From contig JAFZKT010000073.1 of NCBI GenBank assembly GCA_017553545.1, positions 1 to 38,527 of the forward strand: a stretch of 38,527 nt of DNA, written 5' to 3'. The number at the start of each line of letters is the position of its first letter. Position 1 is the stretch's first letter. The position numbers were made by a program, and so were the translations under genes. Positions 15,352-22,568 of this stretch are shown piece by piece. Source of the stretch: Bacteroidales bacterium. GTDB taxonomy: Bacteria; Bacteroidota; Bacteroidia; Bacteroidales; UBA932. The notes below the pieces were generated by a model. That model did not search any database and was not told the DNA's origin. It saw nothing but the letters and a program-made list of their open reading frames with translations.

Positions 15352-15956
15352 AGCTGTGAGGCCTCCTCCTCCTCTGCATGGCGTTTTTTAACAATCTTGG
15401 AAGCCGCTTTGGACAGGTTTTCCTCGTCTTCCATATAGCGTTTGATCTTGCGGATGGCTTCCTGGTAGCCGGGGATCTGCACTTTCTCGTACAGGTTCAC
15501 CTTCTGGGTGGTCTTCCGGCGGTTGTAGTCCAGGATGCGGGCTTTCTCCAGATAAACCTCGCTCTCGATGCCCAGGCGGCTGAGTTCTTTCAGAATCTCC
15601 ACGCCGTCGGCGAACCAGGCGGGCTTGGTGAAAGCGTTGAAGGGCTTGATTTCGTAGTGAATCTCTCCGAGGGCGGGCGTTTTTACGCCGGCCACCTTCT
15701 TCGTGTAGAGGTCCACGTCCGTGATGGCGATGAGCCCGGGCTCGAATTCGTTCCACAGGGCCGCCATATAGTTGTAGCGCTTCAGGGCATCTTCCAACTG
15801 GGCTACAAGGTTCTCGCTTTCCGTCTTGGCCTTCCGCACCTCCAGCCGCAGCGCGCTCTCCTTGTTCTGAAGGGTAGGGAGCGCCCGCTGCCGGACCTTG
15901 AGCTGCTTGCCCAGTTCCGTCAGGGAGGTTTTGTTATATTGGAATTTAATGGCCAT
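15348..15956 (-). CDS. atpD: V-type ATP synthase subunit D (central stalk)
   Basis: Central rotor shaft, 202 residues, predicted to be two long antiparallel helices: N-terminal KFQYNKTSLTELGKQLKVRQ and C-terminal LYEKVQIPGYQEAIRKIKRY, matching the AtpD family. The C-terminus is acidic and ends EEEEASQL. ATG at 15956 shares one base with the stop of subunit B (TAATG), so translation is coupled. A separate subunit F, which normally sits on D, is not encoded in the operon. Confidence 0.92.
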   Translation of the reverse strand: MAIKFQYNKTSLTELGKQLKVRQRALPTLQNKESALRLEVRKAKTESENLVAQLEDALKRYNYMAALWNEFEPGLIAITDVDLYTKKVAGVKTPALGEIHYEIKPFNAFTKPAWFADGVEILKELSRLGIESEVYLEKARILDYNRRKTTQKVNLYEKVQIPGYQEAIRKIKRYMEDEENLSKAASKIVKKRHAEEEEASQL

Positions 15957-17272
15957 TATTTAGCCCAGTATTTATCGATTAAGGCCTGTTTGATACCGGT
16001 TTCGGCCGGCGTGAAGTATTTTGCGAAGAGTTTCCAGGCCGTGTTCAGCATTTCCTCGATGGAGATGTTTACGTCAATGGCCAGGAGTTCCCTTGCGTAG
16101 TCTTTTGCGTAATCCAGGCAGCGGTGGTCATAGTCGCTCAGGTCGAAGCCGTTCTCCAGCTTGGTCTTGGCGTTCTGGGCATCCGCATACAGACGAACGG
16201 AGGCGTTCATCACCTGCGAGTGGTCCTCGCGGGTCTTCTTGCCCTGCACCAGCTGTTTCAGTCGGCTCAGCGAGCGGAACGGGTCGATGATCACCTTGCC
16301 GGTGTCTGAATCGGCCCTCAGGAAGAGCTGCCCTTCCGTGATGTAGCCCGTGTTGTCCGGGATGGCGTGCGTGATGTCGCCGTCGTTCAGGGTGGTCACC
16401 GCGATGATGGTGATGGACCCTTCTGTGGGCAGCTGCACGGCTTTTTCGTAGATCTTCGCGAGGTCACTGTACAGCGAGCCGGGCATGGAGTCCTTGGACG
16501 GAATCTGGTCCATACGGTTGGACACGATGGAGAGGGCGTCCGCATACAGGGTCATGTCCGTCAGGAGCACCAGCACCTTTTCGTTCTTCTCCACGGCGAA
16601 GTATTCCGCGGCGGTGAGGGCCATATCCGGCACCAGGAGGCGTTCCACCGGGGGATTCTCCGTGGTGTTGATGAAGCAGATGATCTTGTCCAGGGCGCCG
16701 GCTGCCTCGAAGCTGTGACGGAAGAAGAGATAGTCGTCGTTGGAGAGGCCCATGCCGCCCAGGATGATCTTGTCTACGTCGGCGCGGAGGGCCACGTTCG
16801 CCATCACCTGGTTATAAGGCTGGTCCGGGTCTGCGAAGAAAGGAATCTTCTGGCCGGAGACCAGGGTGTTGTTCAGGTCGATGCCCGCGATGCCCGTGGG
16901 AATGAGCTGCGAGGGCTGGCGGCGCTTGTAGGGGTTCACCGAAGGACCGCCGATCTGGCGTTCCTCGCCTTCGATTTCCGGACCGCCGTCGATGGGGTGT
17001 CCGTAGGCGTCGAAGAAGCGGCCCGAAAGCTGCTCGGATACCTTCAGGGTAGGGGGTTCGCCCAGGAAACAGACCTCCGCGTTGGAGGGGATGCCCTCCG
17101 TGCCGGAGAAAATCTGCAGGGTTACCAGGTCACCCTTGATGCGCACCACCTGCGCCAGGCGGCCGGCCACCACGGCCAGTTCGTCGTTGGAAACGCCCTT
17201 CGCGTGAAGGGATACGGTGGCTTTGGTAATGCCTTCCAGTTTGGTGTAGACTCTTTGATATGCTTTTGTCAT
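15956..17272 (-). CDS. atpB: V-type ATP synthase subunit B
   Basis: Non-catalytic nucleotide-binding-fold subunit of the A3B3 head, 438 residues. It begins AYQRVYTKLEGITKATVSLH, has the family stretch QLIPTGIAGIDLNNTLVSGQKIPFF in the region of the lost P-loop (no GxxxxGKT), FINTTENPPVERLLVPDMAL, VLLTDMTLYADAL and SMPGSLYSDLAKIYE (motifs written in part). Slightly short for the family (about 455-465). Two bases separate it from subunit A upstream and it overlaps subunit D downstream. Confidence 0.94.
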   Translation of the reverse strand: MTKAYQRVYTKLEGITKATVSLHAKGVSNDELAVVAGRLAQVVRIKGDLVTLQIFSGTEGIPSNAEVCFLGEPPTLKVSEQLSGRFFDAYGHPIDGGPEIEGEERQIGGPSVNPYKRRQPSQLIPTGIAGIDLNNTLVSGQKIPFFADPDQPYNQVMANVALRADVDKIILGGMGLSNDDYLFFRHSFEAAGALDKIICFINTTENPPVERLLVPDMALTAAEYFAVEKNEKVLVLLTDMTLYADALSIVSNRMDQIPSKDSMPGSLYSDLAKIYEKAVQLPTEGSITIIAVTTLNDGDITHAIPDNTGYITEGQLFLRADSDTGKVIIDPFRSLSRLKQLVQGKKTREDHSQVMNASVRLYADAQNAKTKLENGFDLSDYDHRCLDYAKDYARELLAIDVNISIEEMLNTAWKLFAKYFTPAETGIKQALIDKYWAK

Positions 17273-17274
17273 GG

Positions 17275-19017
17275 CTAGGCAATCATTTTCTTAACGGATT
17301 CGTTGTAGGCCCAGAACTGCTCGCTTTCGTAGGCGCTGTAGTTCATCTGGCGGAGCTCGTTGATGAGGTTCTTGAAGAACTCACGGCATTTTTCGAAGTC
17401 CTCGAAGTCGTAGTCTTTGTCGCAAATCTCCAGGACCAGGTCCAGCATATAGCGCTGACGCTCCAGCGGGCAAAGCGCGTCGATGGCGTCGAAGGCGTCC
17501 TGCTGCAGGATAACGAAGTCGATGAGCTCGCTCTTCCAGAAGTTCACGTGGTAGCTCATGGGAACGCCGTCGTCGCCCAGGATGTTGATCTGTTCGCTGG
17601 CCTCCTTGCCGCGGCGGATGAGGTTCTTGGCGTGGAATACTTTCTCCACCCAGCCTTTCTCCACGGTCTCGTCCAGGTATTCCACAATTTCAGGGTAGTC
17701 CAGGTATTTGGAATAGGACTCCAGCGGGCCGACGGCAGGGTAGCGCTTCTGGTCTGCACGTCCCTGTTCCAGGGCGTAGAAGCAGCGGGCTGCCTTCTTG
17801 GTGCTTTCCGTGACGGGTTCCTTGAGGTTACCGCCGGCAGGGGATACCGTGCCGATGAAAGTGACCGCGCCGGTCTGTCCGTTGTTCAGGACCACCATGC
17901 CCGCACGGGCGTAGAAGTTGGAGATAATGGCCGAAAGGTCCACCGGGAAGGCATCGGCCCCCGGAAGTTCCTCCATGCGGTTGGACATCTCACGGAGGGC
18001 CTGGGCCCAACGGGAGGTGGAGTCTGCCAGCAGCAGGCACTTGAGGCCCATCGCGCGGTAATATTCGCAGATGGTCATAGCCGTGTACACCGATGCTTCA
18101 CGCGCGGCCACGGGCATGTTGGAGGTATTGCAGATGATGGTGGTACGCTCCATCAGGTGACGGCCCGTATGGGGGTCGATGAGTTCCGGGAACTCCGTGA
18201 AGATTTCCACCACCTCGTTCGCACGTTCGCCGCAGGCCGCCATCACGATCACGTCGGCGTCGCCCTGCTTGGCGATGGCGTGCTGCAGCACGGTCTTGCC
18301 GCAGCCGAAAGGTCCCGGGATAAAGCCCGTGCCGCCTTCCGCGATGGGGTTCAGCGTGTCAATCACGCGGACACCCGTTTCCATGATGCGGTTGGGGCGG
18401 GGTTTCTCCTTGTAGCCCTTGATGGCCACCTTGACGGGCCATTTCTGGATCATGGTCACCTTCACCTCTTCGCCTTCTTCATTGAGGAGGACGGCGATTT
18501 CTTCGTCGATGGTATATTCGCCGGCGGGCTTGATGCTCTTCACCTTGTATTCCCCCTGGAAAGCAAAGGGAACCATGATCTTGTGGGGCAGCCAGCCTTC
18601 CTTCACTTCACCCAGCCAGTCCGCGGCGATCACTTTGTCACCGGCCTGGGCCAGGGGCGTGAATTCCCATTTCCTGGCATGATCCAGCGGGTCCGTGTAT
18701 TCGCCGCGCTGCAGGAACACTTCCTTCATGGTGGTGAGATTGTTCTGCAGGCCGTCGTACACGCTGGAGAGCAGGCCGGGGCCCAGCTGGACTTCCAGCA
18801 TGCGGCCTTCGAATTCCACCACGTCGCCGCCTTTGAGGCCGCGGGTGCTTTCGAACACCTGCACGGAGGCGCTGTCTCCATTCACTTTAATGACCTCCGC
18901 CATCATCTTCACCCCTTGCAGGTCTATGTAGCAGATTTCATTTTCGGCAACAGGCCCGTCCACCTTTACGGTAACCAGATTCGAGACGATGCCCGTTACG
19001 ATACCTTTCGTTTTCAT
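17275..19017 (-). CDS. atpA: V-type ATP synthase subunit A (catalytic)
   Basis: Catalytic subunit that hydrolyses or makes ATP, 580 residues. The Walker A motif is GPFGCGKT (about 236-243), followed by the family segments VMAACGERANEVVEIFTEFP, MERTTIICNTSNMPVAARE, and LLLADSTSRWAQALREMSNR, the last holding the Walker B Asp. The Cys inside the P-loop, in place of the more usual Ser or Ala, also occurs in other V-type A subunits. The non-homologous insertion typical of V-type A (about 110-190) is present. Three bases separate it from the DUF2764 gene. Confidence 0.96.
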   Translation of the reverse strand: MKTKGIVTGIVSNLVTVKVDGPVAENEICYIDLQGVKMMAEVIKVNGDSASVQVFESTRGLKGGDVVEFEGRMLEVQLGPGLLSSVYDGLQNNLTTMKEVFLQRGEYTDPLDHARKWEFTPLAQAGDKVIAADWLGEVKEGWLPHKIMVPFAFQGEYKVKSIKPAGEYTIDEEIAVLLNEEGEEVKVTMIQKWPVKVAIKGYKEKPRPNRIMETGVRVIDTLNPIAEGGTGFIPGPFGCGKTVLQHAIAKQGDADVIVMAACGERANEVVEIFTEFPELIDPHTGRHLMERTTIICNTSNMPVAAREASVYTAMTICEYYRAMGLKCLLLADSTSRWAQALREMSNRMEELPGADAFPVDLSAIISNFYARAGMVVLNNGQTGAVTFIGTVSPAGGNLKEPVTESTKKAARCFYALEQGRADQKRYPAVGPLESYSKYLDYPEIVEYLDETVEKGWVEKVFHAKNLIRRGKEASEQINILGDDGVPMSYHVNFWKSELIDFVILQQDAFDAIDALCPLERQRYMLDLVLEICDKDYDFEDFEKCREFFKNLINELRQMNYSAYESEQFWAYNESVKKMIA

Positions 19018-19020
19018 ATA

Positions 19021-19665
19021 TTAACTTTCAAATTTTACTCCTTTGAAGGTGCCCTTCACTTCCTTCACCAGTTTCTGGAAGAGTTCGCGGCCTTTTTCTT
19101 CGTCCAGGGCCAGCCAGCGGTTCACGATGTTCAGCTTCGCCACATAGGCCAGTACGGCCGTGAGGTCAAAGTAGTGGAAGGTCTCCAGCGAGCCGATTTT
19201 CTCCCAGGCAATGTCGTCCAGGTCTTTTTCGCGGGACAGCAGGTCGCTCTGCGCGAGGGCATCGGCCACCTTCCGCTCTTCCTCGAATTCCCCGGCGCGG
19301 AAACGGTACAGGTCCGTGTCCAGGTTTACGTCGTCCTCTCCGCCCTCTCCGGTGATCATGTCCTGGTCTTCCGGACGGCCCAGCTGACGGTTCAGGAAAC
19401 GCACCTTGGCGTTCCGGAGGTTAAGGTCGAAGCTGAAATACTGGCGGATGAACCTGCTGGGGTGCTTCAGCGCTTCCGCGTAGAAGTCCGGCGTCAGTTC
19501 ATCGGCCTGGAAACCCTTCAGCAGGAAGTCCAGTGCCTGAGAGTCTTTCTCGCTCAGGTTCCCGCGAATCTCTTCAATCACGTTCTCGAAGCCTTGCCCG
19601 CCCGCGTACTTGAAGTCCGTGGTGAGGAAGGGGAGAGACGCGATGATGTACTCGAAGTTGCTCAT
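19021..19665 (-). CDS. DUF2764 family protein, probable V-ATPase stalk component
   Basis: A 214-residue soluble, mainly helical protein of the DUF2764 family, which in Bacteroidota sits between atpE and atpA. It begins MSNFEYIIASLPFLTTDFKY and has an FIRQYFSFDLNLRNAKVRFL stretch. Archaeal-type operons carry subunit C (AtpC/d) at this position, and no C is found here. The helical content and a YFxxDLNLRNxKVRFLN-like motif recall subunit C in my reading. I infer that it replaces C as the link between rotor ring and central stalk; direct homology is not shown by this sequence alone. The stop of atpE and this start are adjacent with no gap. Confidence 0.85.
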   Translation of the reverse strand: MSNFEYIIASLPFLTTDFKYAGGQGFENVIEEIRGNLSEKDSQALDFLLKGFQADELTPDFYAEALKHPSRFIRQYFSFDLNLRNAKVRFLNRQLGRPEDQDMITGEGGEDDVNLDTDLYRFRAGEFEEERKVADALAQSDLLSREKDLDDIAWEKIGSLETFHYFDLTAVLAYVAKLNIVNRWLALDEEKGRELFQKLVKEVKGTFKGVKFES

Positions 19666-20265
19666 CTAGCCGAACAGGATCTTCTTCGTGACGGGACGGA
19701 GGTATTCGCCGATGAGGGCCTGGAAAGCCTCGTCCGTAAGGGAAATGAAGTAACTGCCGTCTTTGGGGCCGATTTTAAAGCCGCCCTCCATCTTCTTGGA
19801 GAAGGAGGCCTCTACGCCTTTGCCGATGGTCTTGGAAAGTTCGCCCTTGACGAAGGGTTCCAGCTGCTTCTGCAGCTTTTCCGGCAGCACCAGGCTCAGG
19901 TCCGCGCTTTCCTGTGCGCTGAACTTCTGCGCCACGGCGGTGATGATTTCCTTGAGGAAGTTTTCATTGGAGAGCGCACCCTTCACGGGCTCCACGGCCT
20001 TGGCGACGATTAGGTTCTCCACGGCGGCGCGGGTGGCCTGCACGGTCTGGGTGGAGGCCATTTTTACGTCACCTTCCACTTTCACCTTATAGTCCGCCGC
20101 GTCCTTCTCCGCCTTGGCCTTGATGGCCGCCGCCTCTTCCTGCGCCTTTTTCACGATTTCGGCGGCTTCCTCCCTGGCCTTCGCCAGCAGGGCCTCGCCC
20201 TCTTCTTTTCCTTTCTGCAGACCCTCCTGATACAGTTTTTGGGTCAGTTCCTGGAGTTTATCCAT
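19666..20265 (-). CDS. atpE: V-type ATP synthase subunit E (peripheral stalk)
   Basis: Peripheral stalk subunit, 199 residues. The first about 90 residues form a charged, Ala/Lys/Glu-rich helix (LLAKAREEAAEIVKKAQEEA), and the C-terminal half is a globular cap that binds the A3B3 head. A partner subunit G/H, which normally forms a heterodimer with E, is not visible in the operon. It is the first gene of the operon; the ATG lies 32 bp after the -7 element of a consensus promoter. Confidence 0.88.
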   Translation of the reverse strand: MDKLQELTQKLYQEGLQKGKEEGEALLAKAREEAAEIVKKAQEEAAAIKAKAEKDAADYKVKVEGDVKMASTQTVQATRAAVENLIVAKAVEPVKGALSNENFLKEIITAVAQKFSAQESADLSLVLPEKLQKQLEPFVKGELSKTIGKGVEASFSKKMEGGFKIGPKDGSYFISLTDEAFQALIGEYLRPVTKKILFG

Positions 20266-20297
20266 ATTGTTTTTTTATTGTGTTTTTCTTTATCCTA

Positions 20298-20328
20298 CAA
20301 ATATACGATTATTCCGGGAAACGACAAA
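20298..20328 (-). promoter_or_regulatory. Consensus promoter of the V-ATPase operon
   Basis: On the minus strand: TTTG (20328-20325), exactly 19 bases, then TATATTTG (20305-20298). This fits the Bacteroidota consensus TTTG-N19-TAnnTTTG in full. The leader to the atpE ATG would be about 26 nt and A/T-rich. Confidence 0.85.
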
Positions 20329-20349
20329 TACTTTCGGGCTTTCCGAGGA

Positions 20350-20524
20350 CGGCTGGAAGGGACAGGAGTCCGGGGGGCTCCGCTCCGTCATGCCCGGTGA
20401 GACCGGGCATCTCCTTCGCTCCGTCCCTCCCATTGCGCCGTGCCCTGCGGGCACTGCTTTGGGCCCCTCCCACTATATGAGTCCGTGGGTGGACACACCC
20501 CCGGACTCCTGCCCCTTCCAGCCG
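20350..20524. repeat. 175-bp palindromic multi-hairpin element
   Basis: Positions 20350-20376 and 20498-20524 are reverse complements over 27 bases with one mismatch. Inside lie ATGCCCGGT-GAG-ACCGGGCAT (20390-20410), GTGCCC-TGC-GGGCAC (20440-20454) and a CCCAC/GTGGG stem further on. The internal order CCTCCCA, spacer, hairpin, spacer, GGGCCCCTCCC matches the element inside yggS. It is the main content of the 514-bp gene-free stretch 20266-20779, along with the V-ATPase promoter, the stem-loops at 20554-20632 and the C10 peptidase promoter. A short open frame crosses it (20267-20554) but is not gene-like. Confidence 0.8.
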
Positions 20525-20553
20525 CCGCCAAATGCATTATTAAGGTTCCTCTA

Positions 20554-20632
20554 GCATAACGGTTGGGGCCTCCAGCGTTACGCCAGACGGCCTCGAGTCC
20601 CTGGTGCGTAACGCCATGAGCCAGTAGCGTTA
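20554..20632. repeat. Two tandem stem-loops with GCGTAACG/CGTTACGC arms
   Basis: Unit 1: GCATAACG (20554-20561) faces CGTTACGC (20576-20583) with one mismatch. Unit 2: GTAACGC (20608-20614) faces GCGTTAC (about 20626-20632) perfectly. Loops differ. The layout (two copies at about 51-52 bp, same arms, different loops) is like the array at 12185-12280, and both contain the word GTGCGTAA, but the rest of the arm sequence is different. Confidence 0.6.
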
Positions 20633-20677
20633 CCCCCGGTGACCCAATAGGTGCTGGTCGCCCCCGCCTATGAACAA

Positions 20678-20709
20678 TTTGCTATAAATAAAAATGTTTT
20701 GTATGTTTG
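20678..20709 (+). promoter_or_regulatory. Promoter of the C10 peptidase gene
   Basis: TTTG (20678-20681), 20-base spacer, TATGTTTG (20702-20709): consensus Bacteroidota promoter. The predicted leader to the ATG at 20780 is about 65 nt, longer than at most genes in this window. Confidence 0.75.
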
Positions 20710-20779
20710 CAAAAATGGCATTCTCTTTTAATGACTTGCCGCCCTCCCTTGCAGTTAAAATTACATCATCTCATAACCC

Positions 20780-22156
20780 ATGAAAATAGAATTGTGCTCC
20801 GGACTGGTTGTTCTACTGTCTGTCTTCTTTCTTTCCAACTGCAACAAAGATACATATTCCTCGCATGAAGATGTTGAAAAACAGGACCTATCAGAAAAAT
20901 CAGTCGAGAAGCTACCCTATGACTTACAAACACTTTCTATAGACGATGCTCGAACTGTAGCCAAGTTGTTTGTTGATGGTGAACTTCCGACTAAATCGGA
21001 AATACAAAAAACAATTAAGAGCGTTATACCAGTTTATGGAGAGGATGAAGACGTTCTTATGTATGCAGTAAACTATTCTGATGGTTTTATTCTGGTCTCC
21101 GCGACAACCAATTACTACCCCATACTTGCTGTGGTAGATCATGGGGAATTCTCGATACTTCCCAATTCGGGTCAGGAGTTAATTGTCGATGAAATAAAAG
21201 ACGCCATCGCATATTCAAAAGATAGGCCCATTAAGGATGCAAAAAAGGTATGGCGTCACTATATGGACTCCCCTTCTTTAGAAATGTCGGCCACCAAAGT
21301 GGGTATTGAGTACTATATCCTATTGGATGATTATTTGATGGACTGGTATGATGATGGACGAACGGTTTACGTATTAAGGGATCAACCGGATAATATGCCC
21401 GATGATATGTATGAATACTTTTGCGAAAGTGCAAGTCTAGATATGCCCTGTGATTATCCATACATGGACTATGCAATTATAACAGAAAAGCATTATTCTG
21501 TGGAATCGACACTTGGACCATATCTTCAAACAAAATGGGATCAGAGTGGCAATGGTGATGGGACAGGAATCGCGTATAATTCTGCAGTTCCCGGCAATTT
21601 ATATCTTGGTTGCGTGACTGTGGCTGTTGGTCAGATTATGCGCTATTTTGAATACCCATCATCCGCATATAATTGGTCGGCAATGCCGAATACGACATCC
21701 AATACTGTATTGTCATCTTTTTTGGCGACTTTACGAACCGAGTTAAATGTGGATATTGGCGGGGGATCAACATATCATAATGCGAAGAATACCCTTCAAA
21801 ATTACGGTTATTCTGTTGTTGTTGAAAACCACTCGTCGACAGATGTGTACACGTCGTTGTCTAATAATCGCCCGGTTTATATGCGTGGAGAGAGCAACAT
21901 TGAAGGTCACGCTTGGGTGTGTGATGGGTTCTATAACAGCTATGGTTATGATGAGTATAAACTGTATATATTACGTATTTTTAACGGGCAGTTGCACGAT
22001 TTTGCAGAATGGGAGTCAGATCGAGTTTACGAGTTTGGACCAACGATGTTTCATATGAACTGGGGTTGGGGTGGCTATCAGGATGGGTATTATGTAGATT
22101 CTTCGGTACAGGGTTACTCCGGGATTAGAAAAGATTTGTTGATATCAACACAATAG
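20780..22156 (+). CDS. C10 family cysteine peptidase (streptopain-like), lipoprotein
   Basis: Secreted papain-fold protease, 458 residues. A signal peptide (1-20) ends in LSNC, a slightly atypical lipobox, so surface or periplasmic anchoring at Cys21 is likely. Residues about 45-240 form a propeptide-like region. The catalytic domain starts near TKWDQSG (251-257); the nucleophile is Cys278 in LGCVTVAVGQIMRY, the catalytic His is 377 in EGHAWVCDGF, and HMNWGWGG (425-432) closes the active site. This matches SpeB and the Bacteroides Bfp proteases. Base composition is clearly more AT-rich than its neighbours (about 40% GC in sampled lines), which suggests acquisition. A small lipoprotein gene follows after 19 bp. 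Confidence 0.92.
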   Translation: MKIELCSGLVVLLSVFFLSNCNKDTYSSHEDVEKQDLSEKSVEKLPYDLQTLSIDDARTVAKLFVDGELPTKSEIQKTIKSVIPVYGEDEDVLMYAVNYSDGFILVSATTNYYPILAVVDHGEFSILPNSGQELIVDEIKDAIAYSKDRPIKDAKKVWRHYMDSPSLEMSATKVGIEYYILLDDYLMDWYDDGRTVYVLRDQPDNMPDDMYEYFCESASLDMPCDYPYMDYAIITEKHYSVESTLGPYLQTKWDQSGNGDGTGIAYNSAVPGNLYLGCVTVAVGQIMRYFEYPSSAYNWSAMPNTTSNTVLSSFLATLRTELNVDIGGGSTYHNAKNTLQNYGYSVVVENHSSTDVYTSLSNNRPVYMRGESNIEGHAWVCDGFYNSYGYDEYKLYILRIFNGQLHDFAEWESDRVYEFGPTMFHMNWGWGGYQDGYYVDSSVQGYSGIRKDLLISTQ

Positions 22157-22175
22157 TTTATTTGTTGTCGGAGAT

Positions 22176-22568
22176 ATGAAAAAGTTATTTTTGCTGTCTT
22201 TTTATTTCTTTCTTACTCTGGGCATTCTTTCGTGCGACAATCGGAGGGATGGTGGGATGGACCCCATAGAGTTTGACAAATACGAGTTGTTGTTTAGTCA
22301 GGATGGTGGGGAGCAAGAGCTTGAGTCTACCAATTATTCCGATTTTTTCATCAGTTTCTTGGAAGACGTGATAACTGGAGATTACCTTAATCATCCGACC
22401 TCACCCGCCTCTATGGAGGGGATAGAAATAAAGATTGAAGGCCGCAAATTGATCATTAAGGTAAGCCCGTCGGAAACGCCTCGGTGCTGGAAAATGGGGA
22501 TGTGGCTTATGGATGCTTATAGCCGAAACATTTGGGTTCAGCAAAAGATGCTAAACGAAACATACTAG
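22176..22568 (+). CDS. Small lipoprotein next to the C10 peptidase, possible BACON-like domain or inhibitor
   Basis: A 130-residue protein with the lipoprotein signal MKKLFLLSFYFFLTLGILSC (Cys20). The mature part starts with FDKYELLFSQDGGEQELEST, which resembles the first strands of a BACON-type beta-sandwich, and ends with beta-rich segments (IEIKIEGRKLIIKVSP, NIWVQQK). I do not recognise a named family. Streptopain and several Bacteroides C10 proteases are encoded beside small inhibitors (Spi, Bfi), so this could be a protease inhibitor; that is inference from position and size only. Same low GC as the protease. Its stop codon shares the palindrome CTAG with the stop of the convergent gene. 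Confidence 0.75.
   Translation: MKKLFLLSFYFFLTLGILSCDNRRDGGMDPIEFDKYELLFSQDGGEQELESTNYSDFFISFLEDVITGDYLNHPTSPASMEGIEIKIEGRKLIIKVSPSETPRCWKMGMWLMDAYSRNIWVQQKMLNETY

Noticed and set aside
17260..20013. A 917-codon open frame on the plus strand, antisense to atpA, DUF2764 and atpE
   Set aside because: It lies exactly over well-supported genes, has no recognisable domain or promoter, and is a by-product of GC-rich codon usage on the opposite strand.
20267..20554. A 95-codon plus-strand frame between the V-ATPase operon and the C10 gene
   Set aside because: It is made almost wholly of the palindromic element, overlaps the minus-strand promoter, and has no recognisable protein features.
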